A DNA stretch of 64,000 nt from Euwallacea fornicatus (lineage: Eukaryota; Arthropoda; Insecta; Coleoptera; Curculionidae), in the NCBI RefSeq assembly GCF_040115645.1, contig NC_089556.1, positions 62,001 to 126,000 on the forward strand, in the 5' to 3' direction. The notes under the pieces were generated by a model, which was not told the origin of the DNA, made no database searches, and was given only the letters and a program-made list of their open reading frames with translations. The position numbers and the translations under genes are program-made. Positions 1 to 12,943 of this stretch are shown here, piece after piece. Position 1 is the first letter of the stretch. Every line of letters starts with the position of its first letter.

Positions 1-3000
1 TTTGGAGCGTTGATGACGCCAAGAACCATACTGTTTTCATTAACGAAACATATGTGGATCATACAACTGAAGGTGCTAATGATTTCAAAATCTCTTATAG
101 GTTAATAAGAGGAAACTTAACTTGCAGATTGGGTTCCTATAGTCACTACTAATGGTTGGGTATTACTTCCAAGTGTCACTCCCATTACACCGCTATTTGA
201 AACTAATCAGTCTGCATCCCCCGTTACTTCATCACCTACCTCTGCAGCAATTCAACCTTTTTCAACTATTATACCTTTGGTTACCTCGTTATCTCAAGGT
301 TCTTCCTCAACAGCCAGCGCCTCTCAAGCTACCTCGTCGATTGCGAGTACCACAGTGACGCCCGTTGCCTCAAGTAGTCTGGCAAATGCAGAACAAATTA
401 ATGGGACCATCTTAACGTCAGTCACAACAGAGGGTTCAACTGCTGTGACGTCCACGGAAGTCACAGGAACCACAATTTCGATTGAAACGAGCAGTCTTGG
501 TACCAGCACTGATATAACGAGTGAAGGGAAGCCTATTAATATGAGCGACTTTACTGATGGTAAGTATATTTGTAGAAAGCTCCGGTATTGAGTTTTTCAT
601 GGGTGCGGGCTAACATAACAATTAAAAATGCAGAAAGCAATACAATTGCTTTAAATAATAATAATCTCCATTTTCAAGTTTACAAAAACCAAAATAAGTA
701 AAAAGGACCTACCTATTAGTAAAACAACAGTGATACCAAAACTCGCATGCCCATTCGTCATCATTCGGACAGTTAACGGTTCAGAATAATAATTAACAAA
801 AAAGAAATACTCAGGACTGTATTTAAAAGTTTTTATCCTACATGAATATTTAATGCCTTTGTTTTTTTTGTTAGCGATAAGTCTTCAATGATCGAATCTA
901 AATTGTTAGTCGCAGCTAAAATGTTTTCATGATTCATTGGTAAAAAAACTCATCTATAATTTCGCACATCTACTTAGTCAGACCCTGTAAAAACGTAGTT
1001 CTTCAACCTTATTCAAGGTAATTTAAACTCGTTACTTTAGCCAAAAGAAATAAAAATTACCAACAATAAGACATAGCTCTGGTCAATCTAGAGTACGAGC
1101 TACACGTTCATCCGATCTACATTTCATCTGTTCTTGTTGGTTTTAAAGCCCATTAGACTTCATCCGTAGTACTTACAGTATAATTAACTTATTTTTAAAG
1201 CGTTCTTATTTAAGCAGAATATTCTCTGCTTTATGAGATCATTAACTATTATCGGTATTTAGCGAGAAACTGTGAGAATTCTTGCTTCTAATGAGGAGTA
1301 AAACGGTTATTTTTCCTTCAGCCCCACACCTGACAACAACTGAACTAACCTGAACAAATTTAAATTAGATACCTTTGTTTAAACAATTTTCAAACTTAAA
1401 GTAATCTCAAATTTACTGCGGATAATGAAAACTTAGTACCCCTCTCGAACTGCGAGTTAGCCAAATCGAAATTTCTGTAATGTAAATGATTATCGTTTAA
1501 CGTAGGCGGTTCATCATGGCTCAAGAAATTCTCGTTTATGACATGGTCTCTCGGCGGGGGTTTTAGTATTGCTTATTATATTGTTTTAATTTTTTTATAT
1601 TGGATATTTGCTAATAGACCGCAATTCCTCTATTTCAGTTAAATTCCACTCTAAATACATTTTAAATCTCTGGAAATATTGGTATGTTGACAGGTACAAC
1701 ATGATGAATATTTTATTAGCCGCAATTTATTTTCATATTTACACGACGGCATGGATTCAGCAATATGCTTCTAAACCCCGCAATGTCTCTCGTTTCCCAG
1801 AGTTTCGCCGTGATTAATGGCTATTTACGACTTGTATCATTTTTCCGTCAGGCGAAATTTACATGTTCACCTTTCCTGCGCTGCCACTTCGGCCCCCCTA
1901 ATCAGGTCAGTTTTGCACAGAGATCACGAGAAAGCACCAACGTTTTTCTCGGAAAGAGCCATCGCGATATCTGGCAGCTCAAACAACCGGCAATTATGTT
2001 AAATAAATGTCAAAAAAGCATTGTAAAAAAAAAGTAATAAAATTTTTTTTTCGGATAAAGGACGTAAATTGTCAAATAAAGTAACTTCTAACCAATTTCT
2101 GTTGACGTTGTTTTGTTCTATTAATAACGATTAACAACAACAGTTAAAAATTTAATTTCCTTCTTAGTTTCACGGCTCAACAACTTAAATTAGTTCCTCA
2201 GTTTAGACAGTTCTAAATTATAAAACTTAAAGTTAAGGTAATTTCAAACTTACTGTGGATAATAAAAACTTTCAACCTGCGATTTAACCAGTCGGAAATT
2301 GCTAAAATAATTGCTTAGCGTTTGCGTTTCATCATGGCTTGAGAAATTACCGCTTATGACTCGATAATTCGAAGTTGGTTTTTGTATATATCTTGAATTA
2401 ATTTTGTTATACCGGTGTGAATGGTTCTTATTTCCAGACTAAATTTTACTGTAAAAAAATCTGATGTTTTTTAAGATATTAAATTCTCACTAGCTGTTTT
2501 AAAGCAATGCTCTTCCTATTGGCAATGAACAAAAAATACTTAATATAAAAGATATAAAATAATTAACAAATTTCATCAATTTAAACTGTAATGAGTTTGA
2601 ATGGGATACAAACATATGTTAAGGGCAACTAGGCAACACATAAATGTTAGAATATTCTGGATCCAATGTAACAATTTTATCAGAATCCGAAAGTCCATTA
2701 AATATTTAATGCCCGTAATAAAAAGAAGGTTTATTAGAGCACAGGCCAGGAAAAGCACACTTGGGCACGTGGTTTGAATGGAACAGGATGAACTTCAGTA
2801 AATCTTATTTGACCTTCCTTGGAGAGAAATAAATTGCTGAGATTAATGGTCAAATTCCATTAACGGTACCAACACACAGAAGATATGTTTGCCGCTTAAT
2901 GTATGTCCCGTCATCGCATAATACGTGTTTACATACATTGCGGTCATAAATGCCCCCTTTTCCTTCCCATTTTTATAAAATATTTTTTCAGAATTTAAGT

Positions 3001-5601
3001 AGTTCCGAATCTAAATAAATATCCACCTTCTGGTATCTATGAAGCTAGAGGAAGCACAAACGCATATTTTCACATATTATCAAAAAATCTCGAACTAATT
3101 TAAGTAATGTTTCACCCTTGTCAGTATGCGGACGACGTATGTGGCCCGAAGCCCGAATTGTTGGAGGAGAGAAATCCAGCTTTGGGAAATGGCCTTGGCA
3201 AATCTCTTTGAGGCAGTGGAGGACCTCGACTTACTTGCATAAATGTGGAGCGGCATTATTGAATGAAAACTGGGCTATCACCGCTGCGCATTGTGTCGAC
3301 AAGTAAGTGTTACGTTATAAATGGGATTGCAATTTCGGGTCTGGAAATGCATCCTGACGTTAGGCTTTAATTAGTATGTACGAAAAATATTTTAAACTTG
3401 GCCAATTTCGATTGTTTATTAATCGCAAGTAACTACTTACGTTGGAAAACTAATTTGATGTTGAAAGGTAAAAATACAACTTCTTTCGGCATGACTTTGT
3501 TTAAGAGTTTTCCAGAAAATGAGTTTTTAACGTGACAGTTTAGAAACAAGCGGTCTTAAACGAAAACGATAAAAAAATAAATCGTAATATTTTAGCATAA
3601 ATAAATTTGTGTATTGTTAATACCATTAAAATTCGCATGCGGTTGCAATCATCGATATATTACGGTTAGTTTTAAATGTGTTTAATGAAGCAGTCAGTAG
3701 TAGTAGAGGTAAAGTTCTGGTGTGGAACTTTTGTGACCACATAGGATGAACGCGGAGCAACTCCAGTATTACATTGAATATTATCTGAATTTTACATTTA
3801 CTTATCTTACATTCCTATCATCGATAATTTATTTGAGCTTATTTATTCTGCTTTCAGTGTTCCTCCAAGTGATCTCCTGCTTCGACTTGGTGAGCACGAC
3901 TTGTCAACCGAAGGCGAACCATATCTTCACGAAGAAAGACGTGTCCAGATAGTAGCATCACATCCTCAATTCGACCCCAGAACTTTTGAATACGATTTAG
4001 CTCTACTGAGATTTTACGAGCCTGTTCAGTTTCAGCCTAATATTATCCCAGTTTGCGTACCCAAAAGTGATGAAAATTTCGTGGGCCGAACGGCGCACGT
4101 CACTGGGTGGGGACGATTATACGAAGGTAAGTCATTTAATTCCTGTAAAGACCGTTAAAGGCAATTAAAGCCATGTCCCTGACTAGTTCTGTATAGTTAT
4201 TTTATCCTTTTCATGGTTATTATCTTCTTGGTAAAGTTTCCATGCTTTGCTTTCTCTTCACACTGAAGCAGTTAATTTGGTGTATTTAATCGAAAAGTTA
4301 CTTATATTTTTCTAAATTATTTTATTCACTTACATGCTACTGCAGAAACGTATTAAATTTACACTTACGTATGACGTCAGGAATCAGTATTATTATTACA
4401 TAAATGCTTAAAGTTTGTTCGCGCTCGTTTTAGACTCGTTAAGAGGTTACCTTCAGTGGATTAGAATGTTTATATTGTCTTTAAATTGCTCCTGAATATA
4501 TGAACCTTCGCTTTATCCAGATTTAAAGTGGATTTCTACAAGGTGCTAATTAAATACACAGACAAACATAAGGAGCAAATTTTTGAAGATTTCTTTTCAA
4601 TACCAGGAAATTTGAGAAAATAAATGCTGATTGAGAAAGAGATGAAATAATATTTGATAAAATAAATTTCTCTTTTTTTACGTCTAGTTTATTATTCAGA
4701 AAATTGTAAGCGCTGCACGTGATGATCATGCAAATATTATAGTCTCGAGGGCCATTCGCTTGGATTTATTTAAACTACATATAGGCCGATAGAGGTTTAA
4801 GTACATTTTTGTTGACTGAGCGATACAATTACCTTTTTTAAGTATCACCATTGGTTGGGCATTGCTGTGCAAGTTGTATTTACTTACCATTTCCTGTTTT
4901 GAAAACGGTCGATCAAATTTGGCAGAGTGAAGACTATGTTATTAATAGATTGATGCAGTACGGGAGTTTTTAAATATATATATATATCATATTATGAATG
5001 CGACTAATATTTTTAATTTCTGTAACAATTAAAAAGTAAATTTCGATATTGAAACTTATCATATTACAGTTTCGTAAAAAGCAACTTAGCAATATGGTTA
5101 CAACGTATGCGGTTTTCGTGAATTTACGGTATCATTCTCTTTCCGTGCCCCAATTCGCTTTATTTGATGTTCTAATGTATTTAGTACTTATCTTTCAGAT
5201 GGACCTTTACCCAGTGTTCTTCAGGAAGTATCAGTACCGGTGATCAACAATACTGTATGCGAGTCAATGTACAGGTCAGCCGGATACATCGAACATATTC
5301 CTCACATATTCATATGTGCAGGATGGAGAAAAGGAGGATTTGATTCCTGCGAAGGAGATTCTGGAGGACCTATGGTTATTCAAAGGGAAGATAAAAGGTA
5401 TTTACAAATTATTTTCTTAATTTGTCAAATTTGTTCGACAACTTTTTCTTAAGTAAATACCTAATTTGTTTGTTGTTTTTTAGGTTTCTTTTGTCGGGCA
5501 TCATATCATGGGGAATCGGGTGCGCCGAACCCAATCAGCCAGGAGTTTACACTAGAATTAGTGAATTCAGGGACTGGATAAATCAAATTTTACAATTCTA
5601 A
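1..5601 (+). CDS. Stubble/filzig-type trypsin-like serine protease, 3' part (5' end outside window)
   Basis: Six exons can be joined: 1-72 (reading frame from base 3), 128-559, 3125-3302, 3858-4126, 5199-5397 and 5484-5601. All junction phases match and the stop is TAA at 5599-5601. About 422 codons are visible. The first two exons encode a Ser/Thr-rich stem. Exon 3 opens the catalytic domain with VCGRR, then the activation site R|IVGG, and ends just after the catalytic His (AAHC). The catalytic Asp lies in exon 4 (YDLALL). Exon 5 carries DSCEGDSGGP, with the S1-pocket Asp and the catalytic Ser. The last exon has the SWGIGC strand and ends in QILQF. The stem Cys before the activation site probably stays disulfide-linked to the catalytic chain. 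The sequence closely resembles what I recall of a Drosophila protease of the Notopleural/filzig/lumens-interrupted group, which act in epithelial and cuticle morphogenesis. Which member is the true orthologue is not settled, so no symbol is given. The catalytic domain looks intact and active. Confidence 0.9.
560..3124 (+). other. Intron between stem and protease exons of the first protease
   Basis: The intron is bounded by GTAAGT at 560 and by TTGTCAG ending at 3124. It holds a degenerate direct duplication (about 1320-1660 and 2160-2490) and a GC-richer patch near 1850-1990. Open frames in this stretch are short and show no protein family I recognise. Confidence 0.75.
1320..2490 (+). repeat. 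Degenerate direct repeat pair inside an intron
   Basis: The stretch around 1320-1660 is repeated in the same orientation at about 2160-2490. Shared landmarks in the same order are AAACTTAAAG, TTACTG(C/T)GGATAAT(G/A)AAAACT, TTCATCATGGCT followed by GAGAAATT-like sequence, and TTTATGAC/CTTATGAC. By eye roughly 70 per cent of bases agree, with small gaps. I see no terminal inverted repeats, so this is either an old local duplication or two copies of an unrecognised repeat. Confidence 0.6.
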
Positions 5602-5955
5602 TATTCGTGTGGTTTCTAAACTTTACCAGAAAAGACTTAATTTTACATCGTGATATTAGTTCAATTAATGATTTGAGAAAATGGGTAAGAAAAACACTAG
5701 ATCAGAGATTTCTCGAAAAAGCTTGATCACAAAGAATTATTAACATGAAAATTGATCTCCTTTACCGAGATAAAGAGTAAATATGGAACTGAGCGAAAAC
5801 AGTTCCCTGGTAGTAGGTACTCATTGTACTTAATGTCCCTATTTTTTGTTATTATTTGTAATCTCTATTGTAAAGATCGAACTTAAGTGGAAATGTATAT
5901 AAATATTATTAGTTAGAAGCTAAGATAACTCTGCATTATAGATCTATTCCAAAAC

Positions 5956-5961
5956 AATAAA
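5956..5961 (+). terminator. Poly(A) signal of the first protease
   Basis: A canonical AATAAA lies about 355 bases after the TAA stop at 5599-5601, in AT-rich sequence. It is the first perfect AATAAA I found downstream. Actual cleavage there is inferred. Confidence 0.5.
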
Positions 5962-8900
5962 TGACAATCTGTTAGAAAAACATGTTCATTTTCAAAATTA
6001 ACACAACCCATAAATTTCTCTAGAAGCATTTCAAATCAATCTATAGTTGTATTACGAATATTATGATCTTAGTGCATATTAATTTAAGGACTTACCTGCA
6101 TGCTCAAAGCAATGTAAATTTCATCAATACCTTTATAATATTTTTTGTCTACTAAGTATTGACACCTTTCTTTGATCTACACAATATCAAGCGTTGATTG
6201 AGGTTAGGATTGCCGTACGCGTCTGACCAACCGCAGCGTTCTGCTCACACGATAAATATCTAGCAATCTTTGGGGGAAGCTCAATTGCAGAGTTCAAATG
6301 TTTTCTTGCTGTTTGGGTTTTTCGAAATGAAGTCGACGAAAAGGTTTTGTAACTAACACGTATATTAATGAATGTTACGTTCACCCGTTAAGATGTCTCG
6401 GTTATTAATCGAATTTATTGAAAAGACTCGTTCGTTAATTAACTATCAATATTCACCTCCTTAAACTAATTCTGTTAATATTATTGTTGATATATTTATT
6501 ACTATTTATTTATTTTTATGATTAATACCTTCTTGTTAGTGATAATAGACTTCTCTACTTAAGTGACGATAGAATAAATGTTTATGAAAAATATTTTGGG
6601 GTTGCATTTATTACTGCTCATGTCTGTATGTGAATAGGTTGTTCAAGTATTCCATTAAAATAATTACTTTTCATCAGCATGTCTTATTTAACTCTTTCTC
6701 TAATTCTGATACCAAAAGCGATAGGGCACTTTCGGTATTGAAAGTCACTTTATTTGTATGAAAATATGCATCTAGAAAAAAAAAATTATTGAAATGAAAA
6801 ACTATGGATTAAACGTGTTTATGTTGTGAATGGCACATAAAGGTTGCTTTAACATAACCATGAGCTTATGTTCCAGTAATAATATTAAAAATACACATAA
6901 ACACCTTGCTTATGTTCGCACTTAAGTGCACAATTGCCTTGTTTCCAGTCTATACGATAGTCAAAGTAGATTTTTTTTAGAAAAAATAGTTAAAGAGAAA
7001 CTCAAACATATGAGTATATGCCATTATTAAAATAGTCAATATAACGCAATTTTAAAATAACTTCGTTGAGAACAGCGTGCCAGTTATGCATCATAAAAAG
7101 TTTGTAATATTTAAAAAAGAGGGAAAGGGAAGAAAAACGGCAATTTTGTAAACAACAGAAATCTATAAGCTCGGTAATGAAATATTTGCAAACATAAAAG
7201 AATATAATTTGTACGCACTTACTAATCATTCCTACTAAATTAGCATAATTTTATTATGATGTACAACACATCCAATATCTTGAAAACGAAGCATTATCGA
7301 ATCTATGTTTGTATGGAATTTTTGATTAAGAATCGCTTAAAGAAGCACCCTTTGAAGGTTTACCACGTACTTAAATAAAACCAGACTGTGGCTGTGTCTC
7401 TTTTTAACTGCATTTAGGCACATGTATTCTTCAATAGTAATTACAGTAAAGAAATCATAAGCAAGGATAGAAATTATATTGTACGCTAAATTTTATTAAA
7501 TGTATTAAAAACTGCATTATTTTCTTCCTCTTCATAGAGGGAACCTTTCGATATACCTAAAACACGTTAAAAATTAAAAATTCTCTCCATTGAAAATGCA
7601 ATTTTTTATCTAAATTCTTTTGGTTTTTGTCGCTGATTTTCAACATAAATATCCTTTTTCGACCCTGCTTTGCAAACCCCTTCATGATAACTATTGTACA
7701 ATTTGAGACCAATGCAGCCATGTCACGCAAAGTGCAACCACCTGAGAGGCGAATGACATATCAGTTTCTACTGCTACTCTTGCGATTGCCAAAAAAATTG
7801 TAAATGGTAATCACATGAGAAAGGAAATATTTCAGATTTTTACTGTACAAATTTTCTTAAACTTTTTCAAACCATTTAGTGTTCCTGTGATTATACACAT
7901 AATATAACAAAAAACATTGTCCAATTAGGAAATATTATGTTAGCAGTAACCGATACTACAAATGTTTGAATACATATAAAAAAGTCACACGTCGTAAAGG
8001 CAACCACGTACAAAAAAAAAATTAAATATCGCATACTTAGCGATTTTGTTCTTAAGCATATCGAATTTTGCTGCAATAATTATCCACGAATTGATAAACT
8101 GTAATATGTGTTAGATCTTGCTTTAATAAGGTAAAGTTCGCACCAAAGTAATGGTATTCATACATTGTGATCTCCAAGCACATGTTGACTATTAAAATAG
8201 GAGGTAAAATTTTAAATATATTTTCAGATTTTTTTTGAAGTTTGATGAAATCAGCTTACCTGCACGATGCGAGCACTTAGTTTATAATGCACCAGATAAG
8301 TCATTCAGAATGTGAAATTTCCTATTGAAGCGCATGTTTAAACAGTTTCATGATGATCTTTATTAAATTCCTTTTGGGATAAAGATGATTTAAATTCTGC
8401 AGGACAAACCCAATCAATATGTTCGCACGCTGAAGACAATAACATTAATTACACGTAATTTTTTAAATTTTTATGTCGAATAAAACTTTATAGTATAAAC
8501 TACACAATTATCAATAAGCTGTAAACATTCACTGCGCATTCAACTGCATGACCAACTGCAATCGTATAGGAAACACGTCGCTGTAGGCATCTGTGCAACT
8601 AAATGTACATGGAAATTTCGATATTTTTTTCTGAAAAAGTCTGTTTAACTTAGTTTCTTGAGTTTGTTATGTTTCATTATAAATTGATGATTATAAATTT
8701 AATGTTAACCAACGAATATTACCCGAAACTCTTTTGATACAAGAGCAATATGCAGAATGTTTCGTTGCAATATTCGAAATGTTGTAATGCAAAAAACGTA
8801 ACTGCACATAACAGTAAAAGGTAGCTGCATTGCAGCTCTTTTCTTTTACACTGAATCATCATTTTAACAGTATTTTTTACTTTTCCGTATGTAAAGAATA

Positions 8901-11900
8901 ACAGTTTCAGTTTTTTGAAGGAAGTGCAGGGAACCTCAAAAAAGTGCCCCTGAAAAAATTTAATTTCTGAATTTCTCGACGTCTTTTCAAGCAATATACA
9001 TGGCAACAAAACTGGGCAAATAATAAAGAAGTTGGGTGCTTAAAGTGGTGTTTTGGTAAAATTTTAGGGTGTAAGTACCTATTAAAGGGCGATTAATTGC
9101 ATAAAAATTTTTTAAATGGGACAGTTTCATCGCTAATCAACAAAATTCTCGAATACATTCTCATGGATCATTTGGAACCTTTCGTACCAAAAATAATCTC
9201 CGTTAATCAATTACAGAGAGATTTCAAACGTTACTCATCGCTATTTTGCATATGCCTTGAGAACATGGTAATAATAATTCCAGCACTTAGAAAACACTAT
9301 TGGTACTACAATTTGTTCCCATTATAACGATAATTAGTCCAAATCCCAACTAACTTGTTATTTAAATTGCACGGATTAATACAAAGCTAATTGAGTGCTT
9401 ATTAAGTCCAGTATAATAATGATTCTGCCCAGTATATTATGATCCCGTCTGTCGATCTGATTCCAATAATGATAAGGTACTATTTTACAAAGAACAGTTA
9501 CTCATCGTATAAACGGGTATAATTGTACTGTAAAGTTTTCATGTTTAACTTGATACATTGACACTCTGGCCATAGTAAAGCAAACGGCTCCAAAATTAGG
9601 GTCATTATGTCATGATTAATATTAAAAAAAATCTTCGATGCTGCCGCCATGTCTGACCATTTATTTTGGCGTTTAACAAGCGAATTGTCGAGCCTAAAAT
9701 CCCAATAGACCTATTTAAAAGAAATGGCTTCTACTTGGCTTTTACTTTTATGCACACCAGTGTGCAAAAATATAGTTCACGTACTCCTGAATTCGTTCAC
9801 ACGACCCACGATTATTTCTAATACTTAGGATGACCTTGTAGAGTTGGTTGATTTTCGCTGTTACTGGGAAATAATTAGAAGAGTTTTGTAAAAGAGCCCA
9901 TATGGCCATCGCTCGAGCAGAAATGAAAGGAAGCAAAATTAAACAAATGAAATCCGTACGTGCTTATGAAGACCATAAACAGTAGAGACGCATAAATTAG
10001 TGAAAGCAAGATGGTGCTGCTGATTCTCACCTCACATGCCATACCGTTCTCTTTTTGCTAGTTTTGAGGACAACAGTTTAATCTTCGATTTCCTGTTGGT
10101 GTTGTTATTTCGATTTTCTTTACTTCGAACTGCAAATTTTTAAATGGGTTTATGTTGTTCATTTGGCGCACTTTTGCAAGTCATACCAGTTTTAATTAAA
10201 TTTGATTGTAGATTTTATTTACGAGATCAGATTAGATTCAAAATTAGAGATTTTTTGGAAATTAAAACAAGTGTTTTGGGATTCTCCTGTTTTGGGGTCG
10301 CAAACTTCAAGATGTTTGCAAATTCATGTGATGTCGTAATTACAAATCAGAAAGGACATTCTGCTATAAAATAGTTACTACAAAACTGAAATCCCCCAAA
10401 GTTCAACAAAATCTTACTTTTTCCGAGCAGAGAGAAAATTAGGAGAGGCAGAGCATACCCTCTAAAAACCTGAAGTTTCTATATTTTCTCCCACCAGGAA
10501 CAGCCACTAGGCATTACTTTAAACAGGTGGAGATTGTCCTCTTATCATTATCTCTATGTAATTTTCGTCATTAATTTTAAACAAAATCATAAAATTTCCG
10601 AAGTGGCTTCAGCAAAATTTCTGGCACCTCTAAATATGCCGTTACGTTTAGTAACCCGAAAGGAAATGAATGAGGAAGTACATTTTCCACTTTTAGCTTG
10701 AAAAGGTACCATTATTAAGTGTATGGAATGACTGTGAAGAACATTTTATCGCCTTGCTTCTAAAATAGTTGAACAACAAGTTAAAATGACTTGTTTATAG
10801 CTGACTCGCAATACAGAGATAAGAATTGGATTCATGAGAGGAGCATGGAGGGCTACCTAGGTGGACAACTGCATATAGGTATAACTTTGTAGAGGTAAAA
10901 AAAACATACCGAACTTGTGAATTTGTGAATGCATCTTATGCTAATTCTACTATCTCGATGCCATCATTGCCATGAACAGCTGCTATGGTTTACCAGCGAA
11001 GAACTAATAATAATATTAAAGTCTTGGAAAAATTTGTTATTCTTTTTATTGTTACTGACCATTGCTTCACCCCTAAACTTGTAAAAAAAAGCGTTGTGAA
11101 AAAAATGAATGAAAATATCCCCCAGTCGAGCGACCTCGACATTCGCAGTCGACATGTGTAGCAGGTGTATCAGTAACCAGCCCACCAACTTAAACCATCA
11201 ACGACGCGGAAGACCCGCTAAGCTAACCCACTGACCTACTTTTCGCGTACTGCTGACCAAGAACATATACATAAACAGATTCTTCAGTCTACCGCCGGCA
11301 CGAACCCATTGGGTACCGACACTTCTTCGGAGGGTTCTCTTATTTTAAATCGATCAAGTTACGTCCGCTTCTAACCTAGGTGCCCGAAAGGTGCTAAAAA
11401 AATCCAGTGTTTTTGGGCAGTTTGCCTTAAACGTGATTAGTATTGGTACTGATTGTACTAATTGTTTTAGGAAGTAGAGTGTGTGAGTTTGTTTTACAAA
11501 TTGGGTCAGGAATGCAAAGAGAGGGAGATGTTCTGTATGGAAGATTAATATGATTTATACTTGGGAATCAAGAAGCGCTGCCAGACATCGGTTTATTTGA
11601 CAATTAATGCAAGTGATATTGTGAGGGATCTATGAAGGGCACCTAAAAGAATGGTCCCGTATCTGATTTCTGTGGATGATCTATACCACCATTTCTATCG
11701 CTTATCAAGGCTAGTAAATGATTCAACTCGAACAAAAGCTTTTCCTGTTCATTGTTGGTTATCGATGAAGTAAATTTTCATATTTTAGACAAATAAGCGC
11801 TACTACCACTAATCAGGATTTCCAAGATTTATAGCTGCTAATTTGATAAATGGAGAAACATCCATACGTCACCATTATTTATCATTTTAGTTGATAGTTA

Positions 11901-12943
11901 CAAGAAATTCGAATTGGAAACTTGACCCCAAGTATATTCATCAAAAATGTATAAGGTGGTGACCGTGTGATTTTCTTCGTTTCCCAGAAGTAAGACTTAA
12001 TTAACATTTTAGGTATTCTTTTAATAACGACTTTTTTGGAAAAAAAATGAATAGGACGATAAAATTAATAGAAAATTATCTTATTTGCTTACTAATTTAA
12101 TGATAATGCATATGGAAGAGACAGAATACAATTCGGAAAACTCAAATTTTACTAAGCAAACTAATTAAAATTTACATTAAAAGTTTATTACGTTCACAAT
12201 TACAATACGTTTGAATGCCACTCGAAATATCATGTGGATAGGTTTTGTATTTTTATACTTTTTGAACTTTTATATCAAGAATGTTCTCTAGCAGATGTAC
12301 GTAAAATAATGTACATTCATGCAATCACATTAAAACTAAGATTTTCCAATTTCTTAGTTGAATGGGAAATAAACACATCTTTTTCAACATTTTTTATGAA
12401 ACAAAAAAACCATTTCTGGATCAGATAACTGAATTCGCTTTTCGTCTTAAAGCTTTATAATGGAATGTGTCGTTCATTACCGCCAGAAATGCCTTTTGCG
12501 GTGTTTATATGACTTTCCGTGTGTGACCCGCTACACAAAACTATCTTGCTCACGGGGAAATATTTTCCGAATCCGTAAAATATTAATATTAGTTCCAATC
12601 GATTATTAATAGAGAATTAAACATTTGGAGGACGGACATAGTTCAATAAGGTTTGTTGTATTTCAAAAATATAAAAATTTCGTAATATTAGATCATGTAG
12701 GCAACAAAAATTCATATATAGAACGTTTGACGATTGAACGATGACTCCCTCGTTTTGTTCAATAATGGAAAAAATAGTATAATTTACAATTAGTACAATC
12801 AGTGACAACTTTCCATCATTTAGGTAAATCTTGCTCAAACTGGCTGGAGAGTCTAAACTCTTATTCATAGAATTCTTCACCCCGGAGGGCGAATAATAGG
12901 TATTCAATTATTATTGACTAGTGCAACGAACCAATCAATCATT
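5962..12943. other. Intergenic region between the two proteases
   Basis: About 7 kb of AT-rich sequence lies between the two protease genes. All open frames are below about 100 codons and show no recognisable domain or plausible splice-linked partners. The one compositionally distinct piece is a GC-richer block around 11080-11260. Regulatory elements for the gene starting at 12944 may lie here, but I cannot point to a specific promoter. Confidence 0.6.
11080..11260 (-). repeat. Repeat-like GC-rich block with Pol III A-box-like sequence
   Basis: Read on the minus strand, this block contains TAGCTTAGCGG (11215-11225), a perfect match to the Pol III A-box consensus. It is followed by GGTTTAAGTTG (11186-11196), a weakened B-box-like sequence, and then a T-rich 3' side. 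Its base composition differs from the flanks. The two boxes are only 18 bases apart, which is shorter than in a normal tRNA-derived SINE. SINE identity is therefore tentative; it may be another repeat with a chance A-box. Confidence 0.3.

Noticed and set aside
1765..2037. Open frames of 60-90 codons in intron of the first protease
   Set aside because: They lie between exons that already splice in phase and show no known domain.
4975..4988. Short AT dinucleotide run
   Set aside because: Too short and ordinary for AT-rich intron sequence.
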